From an uncultured Collinsella sp. (lineage in GTDB: Bacteria > Actinomycetota > Coriobacteriia > Coriobacteriales > Coriobacteriaceae), in the NCBI GenBank assembly GCA_900545905.1, contig URBA01000110.1, forward strand, positions 1 to 5,419: a DNA stretch of 5,419 nt. The letters are read 5' to 3'. Shown in pieces: positions 1-5,390 of this stretch. The notes beneath the pieces are model-generated. The model did no database searches. It was given only the letters and a program-made list of their open reading frames with translations, and had not been told where the DNA came from. The first letter of the stretch is position 1, and each line of letters starts with the position of its first letter. The translations under genes and the position numbers were made by a program.

Positions 1-2
1 AC

Positions 3-2138
3 GTTAACGGCATGCCGCTGACCATCTCGGGCATGATCGAGCTTTCCGGCGCCGGTACCGCGCAATCCGCACTGCTGGTGATGCCGGTCATCCTGTTGTC
101 GCTCGCCGCACTCACCAAGGCCGCACAGATGCCGTTCCACACGTGGCTGTTGGGTGCTATGGTTGCCCCCACTCCCACGAGCGCCCTGCTGCACTCGTCA
201 ACCATGGTTAAAGCCGGCGTGTTCCTAATGGTCAAGCTGAGCCCGCTCTATGCTATCTATCCCGTAACCGGCTTTATGGTCACGAGTGTGGGCGCCATCA
301 CGTTTTTGCTTGCTGCCCTCATGGCCATCTCGCAGAGCAACGCCAAACGCGTGCTCGCGTACTCCACTATTTCCAACTTGGGCCTCATCAGTGCCTGCCT
401 GGGCGTCGGCGCGCCCGAGGCCGTGTGGGCCGCTATCTTTCTGATCCTGTTCCACACGGTGGCCAAGTCGCTGCTGTTCCTGTGCGTGGGCACCGCCGAG
501 CATCATATCGGCAGCCGCAATATCGAGGACATGGACGGTATGTTCAGCCGTATGCCGCACCTGACGCGCCTGATGATGCTGGGCATTATGGGCATGTTCG
601 TGGCGCCGTTTGGCATGCTCGTGTCCAAGTGGGGTGCCCTGGTGGCGTTTGCACAGACCGGCAGCGTGCTCATGATCATGGTGCTTGCCTTTGGCTCAGC
701 CGCGACGTTCTTCTTCTGGGGCAAGTGGCTTGCCAAGCTTTCGGGCGTCGACCCCACGGCTCAAAACGTTGAGGTCAATGTCCATAAGACCGAATGGATG
801 GCCCTCAACACCATCGCCGCGCTGCTGATTCTGTGCTGCGTGGCGTTCCCGGTTATCTCGAGCGGTCTGGTGTCGCCTTACTTGGCCATGGTGTTTGGCC
901 GCGTGCCGTACGTTATTGGCAAGGACGCCATGTATCTGATGGTGGTTATCGTGGCGTTTATCGCCGTGGTGCTGCTGACTTCATTCCGCGTGAGCAACAA
1001 ACCGCACGTAAACGTATATCTTTCGGGTGTGGGAACCGACAATTACCGCCATTTCCGCGGCTCGATGGGACGCGAGGTGAAGGCCGAAAAGCGCAATTGG
1101 TACTCGGAGGACGCCCTTGGCGAGAAGCGTATTGGCCCCGCGGGTAGCGTCGTGTGCTGCAGCATTATCTTGTTTGCGCTGCTGTGTTGCGCGTGGATTG
1201 GGCCCGAGCGACTTGCCATGAGTGCGCCCTCGGTGCTGCGCGGCAAGTATTTCGAAGGCTCGGGCGTCGTGGGCATTTTTATTGGCACCGTGGCATTTGC
1301 CTTACTGGCGCCGCTTGTGGGCGGCCTGATCGACGGCGTTGACCGCAAACTTTCGGCCCGCATGCAGGGCCGCGTGGGCCCGCGCCTGCTCCAGCCTTTC
1401 TACGATGTGGCCAAGCTGCTGCGCAAGGCCCCCGCCAGCGTAAACACCATGGACGATACCTACATGGCGTGCGCGCTCATCTTTACCGTGGTGGGCGGCG
1501 GCATCTTTGTGTCGGGTTCCAACACGCTGTTGTGCGCTTTTATGGTGACCCTCGCTGCGATCTTTGTGGTGTTGGCGTCCGCCTCGACGCAAAGCCCGTT
1601 TGCCCAGGTCGGCGCCGACCGTGAGCTGCTGCAGGTCATGAGTTACGAGCCCGCCGTTCTGCTGATGAGCGTGGGCCTGTACCTTGCCACCGACAGCTTC
1701 GATTCCATTGCCGTGACGGGGCAGTCGGCCCCCATCGTCGTGTACAGCGCGCCCATTTTCCTCGCGCTGCTCGCGGTGCTTACCATCAAGCTGCGCAAGT
1801 CGCCGTTTGACCTTTCGTACTCGCATCACGCGCATCAGGAGATTGTCCAGGGCGTCGCCACCGAGATGAGCGGCGGCACGCTGGCCAAGATGACCCTTAT
1901 GCACTGGTGCGAGACCGTGCTGTTTTTGATGTGGGTGGGCATGTTCTTTGTTTGGGACAACCCGGTGAGCTGGGTTGTAGCCCTGGTCGTGATGGCCGCG
2001 ACGTATTTTGTCGAGGTCCTGATCGACAACACCTTCGCGCGCAGCACCTGGCGCAGCTGCTTTAGGCTCGGATGGGGCGTGGCGCTGGTGTTTGGCCTGC
2101 TCAACCTTATGCCTATCCTCGTTGACGTATTTATTTAG
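3..2138 (+). CDS. echAB: Fused Ech hydrogenase membrane subunits EchA-EchB (5' partial)
   Basis: Membrane module of an energy-converting [NiFe] hydrogenase, joining the ion-translocating subunit (EchA; NuoL/HycC family) to the subunit that anchors the soluble arm (EchB; NuoH/HycD family). The frame is open to the left edge; the Met at base 12 is internal, because the sequence begins around helix 7 of a NuoL-type protein. Counting that Met as 1, residues ~20-400 are EchA: the LTKAAQMPFHTWL segment with the family's channel Lys (K36), SALLH (H61), KRVLAYSTISNLG (112-124) and FHTVAKSLLFL (H148, K152). A polar loop (~328-376) and a last helix (~379-399) follow. Residues ~403-708 are EchB: DRKLSARMQGRVGP (from ~444), VGADRELLQVMSYEP and the Ech-typical KSPFDLSYSHHAHQE. 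No stop or frameshift lies between the halves. M403 to the end is 306 residues, about the length of a free-standing HycD/EchB. The assignment is firm; the missing N-terminus cannot be judged. Confidence 0.9.
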   Translation, partial: VNGMPLTISGMIELSGAGTAQSALLVMPVILLSLAALTKAAQMPFHTWLLGAMVAPTPTSALLHSSTMVKAGVFLMVKLSPLYAIYPVTGFMVTSVGAITFLLAALMAISQSNAKRVLAYSTISNLGLISACLGVGAPEAVWAAIFLILFHTVAKSLLFLCVGTAEHHIGSRNIEDMDGMFSRMPHLTRLMMLGIMGMFVAPFGMLVSKWGALVAFAQTGSVLMIMVLAFGSAATFFFWGKWLAKLSGVDPTAQNVEVNVHKTEWMALNTIAALLILCCVAFPVISSGLVSPYLAMVFGRVPYVIGKDAMYLMVVIVAFIAVVLLTSFRVSNKPHVNVYLSGVGTDNYRHFRGSMGREVKAEKRNWYSEDALGEKRIGPAGSVVCCSIILFALLCCAWIGPERLAMSAPSVLRGKYFEGSGVVGIFIGTVAFALLAPLVGGLIDGVDRKLSARMQGRVGPRLLQPFYDVAKLLRKAPASVNTMDDTYMACALIFTVVGGGIFVSGSNTLLCAFMVTLAAIFVVLASASTQSPFAQVGADRELLQVMSYEPAVLLMSVGLYLATDSFDSIAVTGQSAPIVVYSAPIFLALLAVLTIKLRKSPFDLSYSHHAHQEIVQGVATEMSGGTLAKMTLMHWCETVLFLMWVGMFFVWDNPVSWVVALVVMAATYFVEVLIDNTFARSTWRSCFRLGWGVALVFGLLNLMPILVDVFI

Positions 2139-2150
2139 GAGGCGGCATCC

Positions 2151-2735
2151 ATGGATCATAAAATGTCGCGCTCGCCGTGGGTTATTCATTACGACGGTTC
2201 GAGCTGCAACGGATGCGATATCGAGGTGCTGGCCTCGCTCACGCCGCTGTTCGATGCGGAGCGCTTTGGCGTGGTCAACACCGGTAACCCCAAGCATGCG
2301 GATATCTTTTTGGTGACGGGTTCGGTCAATGCGCAGAATCTGCCCGTCGTGCGTCAGATCTACAACCAGATGCTCGAGCCCAAGTGCGTGGTGGCCTGCG
2401 GCATCTGTGCGTGTTCGGGCGGCGTGTTCCGCGATGCGTACAACGTGATCGGCGGCGTGGACCGCGCGATTCCCGTGGACGTGTACGCGCCCGGGTGCGC
2501 CGTTCGCCCCGAGACGGTGATCGATGCCATCGTGGAGGCATGCGGCATCCTGGACAAGAAAGAGGCCGTGATGCGTGCCGGCGGCGATCCGCTTACCGTG
2601 GGCGGTGCCGCTACCTGGGACGGTGGCGTTGAGCTGGGCGAGGACGGGTTTGTGGCTGCTGCGGGGGCCGGCGACGCGCCTGCCGCTGGCGACGCACCTG
2701 CCGGGACGCCCGCCGCTGCAAAGGAGGCCGAGTAA
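2151..2735 (+). CDS. echC: Ech hydrogenase small subunit EchC (NuoB/HycG family)
   Basis: Small electron-transfer subunit of the group 4 [NiFe] hydrogenase. It should hold the proximal [4Fe-4S] cluster that passes electrons between EchF and the [NiFe] site of EchE, on the cytoplasmic side of the membrane. Cluster ligands are recognisable: C19 and C22 in SSCNGCDIE, C86 in GICACSGG and C116 in YAPGCAVRPE. The conserved fold ends near residue 140. The remaining ~50 residues are a Gly/Ala-rich tail with GDAPA repeated, which is not part of the family core. Extra cysteines (C79, C83, C88) surround the third ligand. The start is supported by AGGAGG at 2137-2142, overlapping the stop of the preceding gene and 8 bases from the ATG; an in-frame Met at 2163 is less well placed. 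The stop overlaps the next start (TAATG), suggesting translational coupling with echD. Confidence 0.93.
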   Translation: MDHKMSRSPWVIHYDGSSCNGCDIEVLASLTPLFDAERFGVVNTGNPKHADIFLVTGSVNAQNLPVVRQIYNQMLEPKCVVACGICACSGGVFRDAYNVIGGVDRAIPVDVYAPGCAVRPETVIDAIVEACGILDKKEAVMRAGGDPLTVGGAATWDGGVELGEDGFVAAAGAGDAPAAGDAPAGTPAAAKEAE

Positions 2736-3451
2736 TGCAAAAGGCAATCTACACTACCGTCGGGATCGATGAGCTGTTGCCGCATGTGCAGGCGCTCAAA
2801 GGTACCGGCGCGCGCTTTGTGCAGATGCATGCCGAGCGCTGTGTGGACGACGGATCGTATCGCCTGGTCTATACGTTTATCGACGTTCGTGCTGCTCAGG
2901 AGCATATTGCGCAGGACGGCAGCTATGCGATCGAGAACCTGGTGGTTGAGGGCATCGACCAGTTTCAGGAGATTCCGTCCATCAGCTCGTACTATCCGGC
3001 GGTATTCCCGTTTGAAAACGAGGCGCACGACCTATTCGGTCTTGCCATCACCGATATGCAGATTGACTTTAAGGGCTTTTTCTACCAGGTCTCGACTGCC
3101 GAGCCCATGAGCGTGATCACGCCCGAGGTGAAGGCCGCGCGCGAGAAGACCATGAAGGTCCGTGCCGCCGCCGAGGCCAAGGCGCGCAAGGCCGCGGCCG
3201 AAAAGGCCGCCGCGGCTGCGGCTGCTGCAGGGGAGGGTGCTGCGAGCGCCGGCGACGCCGCGGGCGCCGCTGCTCAGCCCGCTGCGGCTGCCGGCTCCGA
3301 TACTCAGCATGACGATGCCGCTGCCAAGGCCGCGCTCAAGGCCGCTGAGATGGAGGCAAAGCTCGCCGCCATGGATCCCGAGAAAGCGGCCAAGGTCCGC
3401 GCGGCGCTTGCCGCCAAGGCCGCCCGCGACAAGCAGAAAAAGGAGGCGTAA
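2735..3451 (+). CDS. echD: Ech hydrogenase subunit EchD (NuoC family) with Ala/Lys-rich tail
   Basis: Structural subunit of the soluble arm, homologous to NuoC and to the N-terminal part of HycE; it carries no cofactor in known relatives. The NuoC-like domain covers residues 1 to ~130, with the family signature around PSISSYYPAVFPFENEAHDL (ENEAHDLFG at 94-102, matching the E-REVYDMFG region of NuoC). From ~133 to 238 the protein is almost entirely Ala, Lys, Glu and Arg: a charged helical stretch, a low-complexity Ala/Gly linker, then a second charged helix ending in KQKKEA. Family members such as methanogen EchD are about the size of the first domain alone, so this tail is an addition of unknown role, perhaps a coiled coil or nucleic-acid- or membrane-facing helix. 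AAGGAGG at 2721-2727 lies 7 bases before the ATG, which shares one base with the echC stop. Domain assignment is firm; tail function is unknown. Confidence 0.88.
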   Translation: MQKAIYTTVGIDELLPHVQALKGTGARFVQMHAERCVDDGSYRLVYTFIDVRAAQEHIAQDGSYAIENLVVEGIDQFQEIPSISSYYPAVFPFENEAHDLFGLAITDMQIDFKGFFYQVSTAEPMSVITPEVKAAREKTMKVRAAAEAKARKAAAEKAAAAAAAAGEGAASAGDAAGAAAQPAAAAGSDTQHDDAAAKAALKAAEMEAKLAAMDPEKAAKVRAALAAKAARDKQKKEA

Positions 3452-3456
3452 GGTCC

Positions 3457-4545
3457 ATGGCACATCGCTCCGTTATTCCGTTTGGCCCGCAGCACCCGGT
3501 GCTGCCCGAGCCGCTTCATCTGGACCTGGTGATCGAGGACGACCGCGTTATCGAGGCAATTCCGCAGATCGGTTTTGTGCACCGCGGGCTCGAGAAGCTC
3601 ACCGAAAAGCGCGACATGCATCAGTTTGGCTACATCGCCGAGCGCATCTGTGGCATCTGCGCCGTGGGCCATAGCTGCGGCTACGCCAGCGCCTGCGAGC
3701 GCATGCTCGACATCGAGGTGCCTGGACGCGTGCAGTATATCCGCACCATTTTGCACGAGCTGTCGCGTATCCACTCGCATTTGCTGTGGCTGGGCCTGCT
3801 CGCCGATGCCTTTGGTTTTGAGGCGCTGTTCTATCGTTCGTGGACCCTGCGCGAGCAGATCCTCAAGATTTTCGAGAGCACCTGCGGCGGGCGCGTGATT
3901 CTGTCGATTAACGAGATCGGCGGACTTAAGCATGACATCGAGGACTCTGAGCTGGCGGGCATTGTCCAGACGCTCGATGCCATGCGTCCTGACTACGAGG
4001 CCCTGGTGCATACGTTTTTGGACGACAACAGCTGCGGCGAGCGCCTGCATGGCGTGGGCATGATTAGCAAGAAAGACGCGCTGGAGCTTTCGATGGTCGG
4101 TCCGTTTGGGCGCGCATCGGGCGTGGATTACGACGTGCGCATGTTTGACGACGGTGCCTATGCGGATCTGGCTGCGTTTGAGCCCATCGTTGCTACCGAT
4201 GGCGATTGCTATGCCCGCTGCCAGGTGCGTTGCGCCGAGGTCACGCAGGCCATGGACATTATCAAGGAGCTCGTGGCCAAGATTCCGCACGATGGTATCG
4301 GTGAACGCACAAAGCTCACGCCGGCCGACGGTGCGCGCGGCGAGGTCGTGATTGAGCAGCCGCGCGGCGAGGCGTATTACTATGTGCGCGGCAACGGCAC
4401 CAAGAACCTGGACCGTTTCCGCGTGCGCACGCCGACGTCGCAAAACCTGGCGGGTCTGACGCATGCACTGCAGGGCGTGCTCATTGCCAACGTGCCCATG
4501 ATCATCCTGACCATCGACCCCTGCATTAGCTGCACGGAAAGGTAG
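3457..4545 (+). CDS. echE: Ech hydrogenase large subunit EchE, [NiFe] catalytic (NuoD family)
   Basis: Catalytic subunit that holds the [NiFe] active site and reversibly reduces protons to H2. The two nickel-binding motifs are intact: ERICGICAVGH with C65 and C68 near the N-terminus, and DPCISC with C356 and C359 at the C-terminus. QIGFVHRGLEKL and the HELSRIHSHLLWLG helix are typical of group 4 enzymes and their NuoD relatives. The 362-residue length fits EchE and not the fused HycE. The reading frame stops directly after DPCISCTER, which is where maturation proteases cut enzymes such as HycE, so there is no removable C-terminal extension. AGGAGG at 3441-3446, inside the end of echD, is 10 bases from the ATG and the intergenic gap is 5 bases. 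Intact ligands suggest an active hydrogenase and not a complex I-like subunit. Nickel-insertion genes are not in view. Confidence 0.95.
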   Translation: MAHRSVIPFGPQHPVLPEPLHLDLVIEDDRVIEAIPQIGFVHRGLEKLTEKRDMHQFGYIAERICGICAVGHSCGYASACERMLDIEVPGRVQYIRTILHELSRIHSHLLWLGLLADAFGFEALFYRSWTLREQILKIFESTCGGRVILSINEIGGLKHDIEDSELAGIVQTLDAMRPDYEALVHTFLDDNSCGERLHGVGMISKKDALELSMVGPFGRASGVDYDVRMFDDGAYADLAAFEPIVATDGDCYARCQVRCAEVTQAMDIIKELVAKIPHDGIGERTKLTPADGARGEVVIEQPRGEAYYYVRGNGTKNLDRFRVRTPTSQNLAGLTHALQGVLIANVPMIILTIDPCISCTER

Positions 4546-4552
4546 GCGCGGC

Positions 4553-4894
4553 ATGAGTTTGCTGACATTTGCCAAGACGGCCTTGGGTTCTATGGTCAAG
4601 CAGCCAGTCACGGTGTGCTACCCGCAGGAGAAGCTCGCGGCGCCCGAGCGCCTGCGCGGGCATATCGTCAACGACATGGACGTGTGCATCTGCTGCGGCA
4701 TGTGCGCACGGCGTTGCCCGGCGGGCGCGCTCGTGGTCGATCGCAAGGGCGGTACCTGGTCGATCGATCCGTATGCCTGTGTGGTGTGCGGCGAATGCAT
4801 CGAAAGTTGCCCCAAGCACTGCCTGAGTATGGACACCGCCCGTACTCCGGTTGCGGCGGACAAAACTCCCACGGTAGAAACCAAGCCGGAATAG
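4553..4894 (+). CDS. echF: Ech hydrogenase ferredoxin-like subunit EchF, 2x[4Fe-4S]
   Basis: Polyferredoxin-type subunit (NuoI/HycF family) that links soluble ferredoxin to the hydrogenase electron path. Two classic CxxCxxCxxxCP motifs are present: C45, C48, C51, C55 followed by Pro, and C76, C79, C82, C86 followed by Pro, each set enough for one [4Fe-4S] cluster. The N-terminal segment with KQPVTVCYP before the clusters is usual in HycF/EchF proteins. At 113 residues it is close to the usual EchF size; the last ~20 residues (Thr, Pro, Lys rich) are variable tail. It starts 7 bases after the echE stop with a weaker ribosome site (AAAGG, 4538-4542) than its neighbours, so translation may rely partly on coupling. 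It is the last gene of the operon: the hairpin at 4905 begins 10 bases after its stop. Confidence 0.94.
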   Translation: MSLLTFAKTALGSMVKQPVTVCYPQEKLAAPERLRGHIVNDMDVCICCGMCARRCPAGALVVDRKGGTWSIDPYACVVCGECIESCPKHCLSMDTARTPVAADKTPTVETKPE

Positions 4895-4904
4895 CGCTGG
4901 AATA

Positions 4905-4938
4905 GGGGTCGGCGGGGCAAAAATGCCCCGCCGACCCC
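4905..4938 (+). terminator. Perfect 15-bp GC-rich hairpin after echF, likely operon end
   Basis: GGGGTCGGCGGGGCA (4905-4919), loop AAAA (4920-4923) and the exact reverse complement (4924-4938) form an uninterrupted 15-bp stem 10 bases downstream of the echF stop. The position argues for a transcription terminator or 3'-end stabiliser. No T-run follows it: the next bases are GCGCGTAG, so it is not a canonical intrinsic terminator. Two short GC stem-loops follow (GCGCG/CGCGC at 4939-4952 and GCGGC/GCCGC at 4951-4963, mutually exclusive by overlap), which may add to the stop signal. The function is inferred from position and structure. Confidence 0.75.
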
Positions 4939-4969
4939 GCGCGTAGACGCGCGGCTAGGCCGCCGCGAA

Positions 4970-5123
4970 CAAAACTATGCCGGTTTACTACGACGAATCG
5001 CCAATCTCCAACCACACCGCATTTGGTAAAAACAAAACCGCAGGTAGACGGCTTGCGATTTTGCAAAGAAAGCGAGTGTGGTCGGGGAATTCGTATTTAT
5101 CGTAGTAAACCGGCATAGTTTTG
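4970..5123 (+). repeat. Palindromic intergenic element, copy 1
   Basis: The outer arms, 24 bp each, are perfect inverted repeats: 4970-4993 (CAAAACTATGCC...TACTACGA) and 5100-5123. Inside, ACCACAC (5011-5017) can pair with GTGTGGT (5076-5082), extended by CGC/GCG across one bulged A. Further in, AAAACCGCAGG (5034-5044) pairs imperfectly with GCTTGCGATTTT (5051-5062; one C-A mismatch, one G-U). The whole 154 bases could therefore fold as one long nested hairpin or cruciform. A 76-bp core (5010-5085) matches copy 2 at 5260-5335 without gaps, 55 of 76 by hand count. No target-site duplication is evident. It could be a MITE-like element, a bidirectional transcription barrier or a structured RNA. 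The family is unknown to me. Confidence 0.8.
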
Positions 5124-5215
5124 AAATGGCACCGTATCAGTAACAGCCTCTGATCCCCCGGGGACGGAGGAAAGCGGACCATTTTGGCCTTGCAAGGGCG
5201 TCTGCGCGACCCGTC
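5124..5215. other. Spacer between the two palindromic elements, no gene seen
   Basis: This stretch holds no convincing coding region. Small local symmetries are present: ATCAG/CTGAT (5136-5140 and 5150-5154), the palindrome CCCCGGGG (5156-5163), and CCTTGCAAGG (5188-5197). GCGGAC (5174-5179) also has its complement GTCCGC at 5213-5218, at the edge of copy 2. No promoter with clear -35 and -10 boxes was recognised on either strand. Confidence 0.5.
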
Positions 5216-5377
5216 CGCCACGAAATGGGCCCATCTACTACGTTTGGGCGGCCACCCTCAACCACAGCGAAAAGCGAGAAAAGAAAACCGCAGGTAGATT
5301 GCCTGCGGTTTTTCGTAAAACGCTGGTATGGTCGGAGGTATCGGGTCAAACGTAGTAGATGGGCCGGTTTCGTGGCG
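5216..5377 (+). repeat. Palindromic intergenic element, copy 2
   Basis: The outer arms span 31 bases each, 5216-5246 and 5347-5377. They pair as 10 bp (CGCCACGAAA with TTTCGTGGCG), two mismatches, then 19 perfect bp (GGCCCATCTACTACGTTTG with its complement). Inside are the same landmarks as copy 1 at the same spacing: AACCACA (5260-5266), AAAACCGCAGGTAGA (5284-5298) and TGGTCGG (5329-5335). The outer arms share only the CTACTACG/TTACTACG zone with copy 1; the rest of the arm differs, yet remains self-complementary. Both copies have the same orientation, offset by 250 bases. The right arm ends 13 bases before the adapter junction at the sequence end. Confidence 0.8.
5284..5313 (+). terminator. 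Bidirectional intrinsic-terminator-like hairpin in copy 2 core
   Basis: AAAACCGCAGG (5284-5294) and CCTGCGGTTTT (5302-5312) form a perfect 11-bp stem over a 7-base loop, followed by a T-run (5309-5313). Because the left arm begins with AAAA, the opposite strand also ends in a T-run, so the hairpin could stop transcription from both sides. The equivalent hairpin in copy 1 (5034-5062) keeps the left arm exactly but has a mismatch and a wobble in the right arm, so copy 2 looks the stronger terminator. No gene ends directly before it. Confidence 0.65.
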
Positions 5378-5390
5378 AGCACCATCAATT

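Noticed and set aside
12..14. ATG at base 12 as the true start of the fused membrane gene
   Set aside because: The frame is open upstream, no ribosome site can be judged, and the protein would begin around helix 7 of a NuoL-type fold, so the gene is cut by the window edge.
1302..2747. 481-codon open frame on the - strand across the EchB half and echC
   Set aside because: It lies antisense to two genes with clear family motifs. Its translation is rich in His, Arg and Gly with no recognisable domain, as expected for the complement of high-GC coding DNA.
3304..4611. 435-codon open frame on the - strand across echE
   Set aside because: It is antisense to the [NiFe] large subunit with intact ligand motifs. 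Its composition is typical of a GC-driven shadow frame and no domain is recognisable.
4970..5123. MITE with target-site duplication
   Set aside because: The inverted ends fit, but I could not find matching direct repeats of a few bases flanking either copy. Mobility is kept only as a hypothesis.
4988..5221. Small - strand frame of 77 codons through palindromic copy 1
   Set aside because: The frame runs across the repeat arms and core and has no clear ribosome site or family. Similar short peptides arise from the two repeat copies in different frames, so the DNA repeat and not a protein explains it.
4970..5377. CRISPR array
   Set aside because: There are only two units, each itself a long palindrome with a 250-base offset. 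Regular short repeats with unique spacers and cas genes are absent.
5137..5388. Small - strand frame of 83 codons through palindromic copy 2
   Set aside because: It spans the repeat and spacer, begins within bases of the adapter junction, and shows no recognisable domain.
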